Of a stretch of 64,000 nucleotides of DNA, positions 60,511 through 64,000 are shown piece by piece. Position 1 is the stretch's first letter; each line of letters begins with the position of its first letter. The position numbers and the translations under genes were made by a program. The notes below the pieces were generated by a model. That model was not told where the DNA came from and did not search any database. It saw nothing but the letters and a program-made list of their open reading frames with translations. Source of the DNA: Sporanaerobium hydrogeniformans (GTDB lineage Bacteria; Bacillota; Clostridia; Lachnospirales; Cellulosilyticaceae); NCBI RefSeq assembly GCF_002735925.1, contig NZ_PEDL01000011.1, positions 1 to 64,000 on the forward strand, in the 5' to 3' direction.

Positions 60511-61890
60511 ATGACGCATCTTAACTCTTTATATCAAAAGAAAATTCACTTCATCGGTATCGGTGGTATTAGCATGAGTGGACTTGCAGAAATCGTCCAT
60601 AAAAAGGGCTTTATTGTAACTGGTTCAGATATCAAGGAATCACTCACTACTAAACATTTAATGAGTCTTGGTATCTCTGTTCATTATGGACATTCACCTG
60701 AAAATGTAGCAGATGATACAGAACTTGTGGTTTATACTGCCGCTATTAGCCAAGATAATCCTGAGCTTCAAGCTTGCATTCAAAAAGGACTTAAACTTGT
60801 TACACGTTCACAGTTTTTAGGTCTTATGATGAAAGAGTATAACTATCCCATCTGTATAGCAGGTACTCATGGCAAAACCACTACAACCTCTATGTTAAGT
60901 CATGGCTTATTAGCAGCCGATCTAGACCCTACTATTACTGTTGGAGGTATTTTAAAAACCTTAAATGGTAATATTCGTACAGGTAAATCTGAATACTTTC
61001 TTACAGAAGCATGCGAATACTGTGATAGCTTCTTGGACTTCTTTCCTAAAATTGGAGTCATCTTAAATATTGAAGAAGACCATTTAGATTACTTTAAGGA
61101 TATTCATCAAATTCGTACTTCTTTTCAAAAGTTTGCAGCCTCTATTCCTTCTGATGGCTTTCTTGCAATTAATGCTACTATTGATGAGGTAAAAGACTTT
61201 ATTCGTCCATTAACTTGTCAGGTAGAAACCTTTGGGCTTGATTCCTCTGCAGATTGGTATGCAGATGCCATTACTTTTGATGATGAAGCTTGTGCTTCTT
61301 TTAATGTCTATTATAAAGGGACTCTTATGGAACGTATTACCCTTCATTCTCCAGGTCCTCATAATATTTTAAACTGCTTATCTGTTTGTAGCGTCTGTCA
61401 CTTCTTAGGCATCAAACTTGATATTCTAAATAGGGGATTAAAGGCTTTTACTGGGGCGAATCAACGTTTTGAAATAAAGGGTAAATTTAAGGATGTTACT
61501 GTTGTTGATGATTATGCACATCACCCTACTGAAATCAGTGCCACTTTAAATATCTCCAAGGTATACCCACATAATGAGCTTTACCTCGTCTTTCAACCTC
61601 ATACCTATACACGTACAAAAGCTTTTCTAAATGAATTTGCTACCGTACTTTCAGATGCTGATCATGTGATTATTACAGATATTTATGCTGCACGAGAAAA
61701 AAATCCTGGGGATATCTCCGCAAAAGATATTGCTGATAAAATCCACAGCTTAGGAAAAGAAGCTTTATATATGCCTGATTTTAAAGAAGTCGCTAACTAT
61801 CTTTCAAGTCACGTTTCATCAGGTGATCTAGTCATCACTATGGGAGCTGGCAATGTTAATCAAATTGCTGATATTTTATTAAACAATTAG
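60511..61890 (+). CDS. murC: MurC, UDP-N-acetylmuramate-L-alanine ligase
   Basis: A 459-residue Mur ligase that adds L-Ala to UDP-MurNAc in peptidoglycan synthesis. IHFIGIGGISMSGLAEI is the UDP-binding loop, IAGTHGKTTTTSMLSH the ATP loop, VVDDYAHHPTEI the metal-binding block and FQPHTYTRTK the C-terminal domain signature. AAAGGA lies 8 nt before the ATG at 60511; an in-frame ATG at 60454 has no site. Monocistronic, followed by a strong terminator. In Bacillus murC is elsewhere, though in Clostridia it commonly neighbours purR. Confidence 0.97.
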   Translation: MTHLNSLYQKKIHFIGIGGISMSGLAEIVHKKGFIVTGSDIKESLTTKHLMSLGISVHYGHSPENVADDTELVVYTAAISQDNPELQACIQKGLKLVTRSQFLGLMMKEYNYPICIAGTHGKTTTTSMLSHGLLAADLDPTITVGGILKTLNGNIRTGKSEYFLTEACEYCDSFLDFFPKIGVILNIEEDHLDYFKDIHQIRTSFQKFAASIPSDGFLAINATIDEVKDFIRPLTCQVETFGLDSSADWYADAITFDDEACASFNVYYKGTLMERITLHSPGPHNILNCLSVCSVCHFLGIKLDILNRGLKAFTGANQRFEIKGKFKDVTVVDDYAHHPTEISATLNISKVYPHNELYLVFQPHTYTRTKAFLNEFATVLSDADHVIITDIYAAREKNPGDISAKDIADKIHSLGKEALYMPDFKEVANYLSSHVSSGDLVITMGAGNVNQIADILLNN

Positions 61891-61964
61891 CTATCCACAG
61901 TATCCCCATTTTCCTATTTTAAAATTTGTTAATAAGTCAGCTGTTTATCCCCAACTTATCCTCA
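61891..61964 (+). promoter_or_regulatory. Cluster of four DnaA-box-like 9-mers
   Basis: Same-strand near matches to the DnaA box TTATCCACA: CTATCCACA (61891-61899), GTATCCCCA (61900-61908), TTATCCCCA (61945-61953) and TTATCCTCA (61956-61964). Three match at 8 of 9 and one at 7 of 9 positions. They fall in 74 bp just before the DnaD/DnaC-like operon. Confidence 0.45.
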
Positions 61965-62000
61965 GAAATCCTCTCCTTTCAAGAGAGGATTTCTATTTTT
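61964..62000 (+). terminator. Terminator of murC
   Basis: Perfect stem AGAAATCCTCTC / GAGAGGATTTCT with a 7-nt loop, then ATTTTTG. Confidence 0.88.
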
Positions 62001-62001
62001 G

Positions 62002-62032
62002 TTGTCATATTTTCTTTGTTATGTGCTATAAT
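62002..62032 (+). promoter_or_regulatory. Promoter of the DnaD/DnaC-like operon
   Basis: TTGTCA (62002-62007) and TATAAT (62027-62032) are 19 nt apart, a wide spacing that suggests a weak or activated promoter. Confidence 0.55.
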
Positions 62033-62047
62033 ACTAACACATAACAA
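62016..62047. promoter_or_regulatory. Perfect palindrome straddling the -10 element
   Basis: TTGTTATGTG (62016-62025) and CACATAACAA (62038-62047) are perfect 10-bp inverted arms. They flank TATAAT, and the expected transcription start falls in the second arm, so a DNA operator is more likely than an RNA hairpin. Confidence 0.6.
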
Positions 62048-62073
62048 GGATTATTTTGTAAAGGAGATGCCCT

Positions 62074-63135
62074 ATGGCCTATGTAAAATATGTGGCTTCA
62101 GATTTAAATTTTGTCCCTGTACCTAGTTGGTTTATTATGGACTATATGCCTAAGGCACTTAACGGATACTCAAAAGTTTATTTTTATTTATTAGCGCTTT
62201 GTACAACACCTATTAAAGATTCTCTTTCTTTAGAGCAAGTAGCCAAGGAACTTAACATGCTCTATTCAGAAGTTCTTCAAGCTCTACGTTATTGGGATGC
62301 AGAAGGTGTCATTATTTTCAAAGAAGAATCTAGTGAATGTTTCGAATTAGAATTCAAGCAAATTAAGCCCGAGATTGTTACCTCTGCTAATAAGCTTCCT
62401 CTTACTAAAACTATTATTTCTTCCTCTCGCCCAGAATATCGCCCTGAGGAAATTAACATTTATATAGAAAAGGATCCTGATATTCCTCGCCTTTTTAAAA
62501 TTGCTGAAGAATATTTAGGTAGACTCCTTACCTTTACAGACCAAAAGATACTCTTTAGCTTATATGACTGGTTACATATGCCCTTTGAGCTTATTGAATA
62601 CCTGATTGAATACTGTGCTAGTACCAACTCCAAAGTTACTATGCGTTATATCGAGAAGGTTGCTATCAGCTGGTTAGATGATGGCATTACAACTTTGGAA
62701 CAAGCTAAAGAGAAGGGTATTTTAGATAAGAAGTACTTTAAAATTTTAGCCTCTTTAGGCTCTTCTAAAACCAATATTACTTTAGCAGAAAAGAAATGTA
62801 TTGACCGTTGGCTTAATGAATACGGTATGTCTACAGACCTTATATTAGAGGCTTGTAAAAGAGCTGTTATGCAGACTAATAAGCCAAGTCTTAATTATGT
62901 AGACTCCATTCTCCGCTCTTGGTCAGAAGCTAAAGTGAAGTCACTAGAGGACATTTCGCTGATTGACAAGGCTAGGGAAGCTAAAAAACAACTTGGCATG
63001 ACCTCTCCTTCACCTAATAAACCACCTAACAAGGCTACTAAATTCACCAATATCTATTCACATAATTGGGACTTCGATGAAATACAAAAACTTGAACGTG
63101 AGTATGTCCAACGTAAATTAAATGGAGGTTCTTAA
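62074..63135 (+). CDS. DnaD-like replication initiation protein
   Basis: A 353-residue protein. The N-terminal part (residues 10-95) is a winged-helix region like DnaD/DnaB DDBH1 (PVPSWFIMDYMP, LSLEQVAKELNMLYSEVLQALRYWDAEGVI). Two copies of the DDBH2 DNA-binding motif YxxxIxxxW follow: Tyr192-Trp200 (YIEKVAISW) and Tyr275-Trp283 (YVDSILRSW). DnaD-type proteins remodel DNA at origins and help load the replicative helicase. AAGGAG lies 8 nt before the ATG. The helicase-loader-like gene begins one nt after its stop, so they form an operon. Confidence 0.88.
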   Translation: MAYVKYVASDLNFVPVPSWFIMDYMPKALNGYSKVYFYLLALCTTPIKDSLSLEQVAKELNMLYSEVLQALRYWDAEGVIIFKEESSECFELEFKQIKPEIVTSANKLPLTKTIISSSRPEYRPEEINIYIEKDPDIPRLFKIAEEYLGRLLTFTDQKILFSLYDWLHMPFELIEYLIEYCASTNSKVTMRYIEKVAISWLDDGITTLEQAKEKGILDKKYFKILASLGSSKTNITLAEKKCIDRWLNEYGMSTDLILEACKRAVMQTNKPSLNYVDSILRSWSEAKVKSLEDISLIDKAREAKKQLGMTSPSPNKPPNKATKFTNIYSHNWDFDEIQKLEREYVQRKLNGGS

Positions 63136-63136
63136 A

Positions 63137-64000
63137 ATGGATAGTAAAGTCTTTCAGTATAAAAAAGTAGTTAAAGATTTTGATACAAAGCGCATGCGTG
63201 CCATTCAAGCTCAAAAAGCACGTGCTGAAGAAGTTTATTTAAAGGTTCCTGAAATTAAAGCAATTGATGAAAAGCTTCAAAATAGTGGTATTAAACTTGT
63301 ACGTACCATGTTAAATGCCCAAAATGCTTCCGCACTTGAAGATTTTCGTCGCCAAAGTGAGGATTTGCTCCTTACAAAAAAAATGCTTCTTGTAGAAGCA
63401 GGTTATAATGAAGCTTATCTGGATGTACATTATCACTGTCCCCATTGCAAGGATACCGGCTTTATCGGTGATAAAAAGTGTACTTGTTTTAAACAAGCTC
63501 TTATCTCCATTGCTTATGAACAATCTAATATCAAAAATATTTTACAAGTAGAAAACTTTCATACCTTTTCTCTTAAATACTATGAACAGGAAATAAATCC
63601 AAAATTCAATCTTTCTCCTTATCAAAATATGGCTGCTATTAGAGATTTTTGTGTTGCTTTTATTGAAAAATTTGATACAGACAAACAAAATCTTATTTTT
63701 CATGGTCCAACCGGATTAGGTAAAACTTTTCTTTGCAATTGTATTGCAAAAGAGCTACTTGATCTAGGTTTTACTGTGTTGTATTTAACAGCCACTCAGT
63801 TATTTAAGCTCTTTCAAGAATCACGTTTTCATAGAGAAGATATGGAAGAAACTGAAAAAGATTTATTAAGTACCCTCTTTTCGGTAGATTTACTTATTAT
63901 TGATGACCTTGGAACAGAATCCTCTTCTACCTTTATTGGTCCCGACTTATTCGATGTTCTTAATGGGCGTTTTCTTAATCAGCTTTCTACCATTATCTCC
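63137..64000 (+). CDS. DnaC/DnaI-like helicase loader ATPase, 3' end outside the window
   Basis: An open frame from the ATG at 63137 (GGAGG 8 nt upstream) to the window end, 288 codons so far. The N-terminal 90 residues are a charged coiled-coil-like region (RAIQAQKARAEEVYLKV). A zinc-knuckle CPHC..GDKKCTC follows at about 98-115. Then comes an AAA+ ATPase with Walker A GPTGLGKTF and Walker B LLIIDDLG. This is the layout of DnaC/DnaI loaders that place the replicative helicase. The partner DnaD-like gene is directly upstream. IstB transposition ATPases share the fold, but no transposase is nearby. Confidence 0.88.
   Translation, partial: MDSKVFQYKKVVKDFDTKRMRAIQAQKARAEEVYLKVPEIKAIDEKLQNSGIKLVRTMLNAQNASALEDFRRQSEDLLLTKKMLLVEAGYNEAYLDVHYHCPHCKDTGFIGDKKCTCFKQALISIAYEQSNIKNILQVENFHTFSLKYYEQEINPKFNLSPYQNMAAIRDFCVAFIEKFDTDKQNLIFHGPTGLGKTFLCNCIAKELLDLGFTVLYLTATQLFKLFQESRFHREDMEETEKDLLSTLFSVDLLIIDDLGTESSSTFIGPDLFDVLNGRFLNQLSTIIS

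Noticed and set aside
61926-62126. 66-codon open frame between murC and the DnaD-like gene
   Set aside because: It spans the murC terminator, the palindrome and the DnaD-like start in another frame, and has no ribosome site.
63137-64000. IstB transposition ATPase as identity of the last gene
   Set aside because: No transposase or terminal repeats nearby, and the DnaD-like partner plus zinc-knuckle N-terminus fit a helicase loader better.

Overview
The window is a stretch of chromosome from an AT-rich, endospore-forming, Gram-positive bacterium of the class Clostridia. The clearest signs are the sporulation genes (spoVT, spoVG, yabP, yabQ, lonB with a sigma-F-like promoter), lipoprotein-type binding proteins, AGGAGG ribosome sites and a Firmicutes-type PhoPR system. 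A relative of the Lachnospirales or Cellulosilyticum is a reasonable guess, but only a guess. I found no insertion sequence, prophage or CRISPR array.

Layout. Positions 1-5.5 kb: a decayed Uma2 nuclease gene, an EFR1-type flavodoxin/ferredoxin, an iron alcohol dehydrogenase, two near-identical cold-shock genes with duplicated promoters and leaders on either side of a short-chain dehydrogenase, and a secreted zinc carboxypeptidase. 5.6-9.7 kb: a three-gene ABC exporter in which one ABC-2 permease carries a MacB-like extracytoplasmic domain. 9.8-13.7 kb: a surface O-acetylation pair (SGNH protein plus MBOAT) and a second membrane acyltransferase. 13.8-21.5 kb: the phosphate module pstSCAB-phoU and phoPR, with a THUMP-domain RNA methyltransferase between them; a PhoP-box array precedes pstS. 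21.6-23.7 kb: an orphan gene, a TIGR01212 radical SAM protein and a DUF4364 protein. 23.7-30 kb: a cobalamin riboswitch followed by a methyltransferase and a complete NikABCDE/Opp-type importer; this is the most intriguing system here.

30-39 kb: two tRNAs, a gene of unknown function, then the conserved proteostasis run tig-clpP-clpX-lonB-lonA-ysxC. 39-42 kb: a small HTH-like protein, a PfpI/DJ-1 protein, a CYTH protein and a nine-tRNA array that contains an internal duplication. 42-44.8 kb: prfB (with its programmed +1 frameshift), cheW, rdgB and a phosphoesterase as one operon, then initiator tRNA. 44.8-60.3 kb: a segment in the same gene order as Bacillus subtilis purR-spoVG-glmU-prs-pth-mfd-spoVT-mazG-rqcP-yabP-yabQ-divIC, interrupted by glgCD, a parvulin lipoprotein gene and hup. 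60.5-64 kb: murC, then a DnaD-like gene and a DnaC-like helicase-loader gene that is cut by the window end. A cluster of DnaA-box-like 9-mers and a perfect palindrome across the promoter lie just upstream of the loader pair.

The genes fall into housekeeping units (translation, proteolysis, repair, cell wall, nucleotide pools), sporulation genes embedded in them, and accessory uptake or surface modules that are controlled separately by phosphate (PhoP), cobalamin (riboswitch) and cold (csp leaders).
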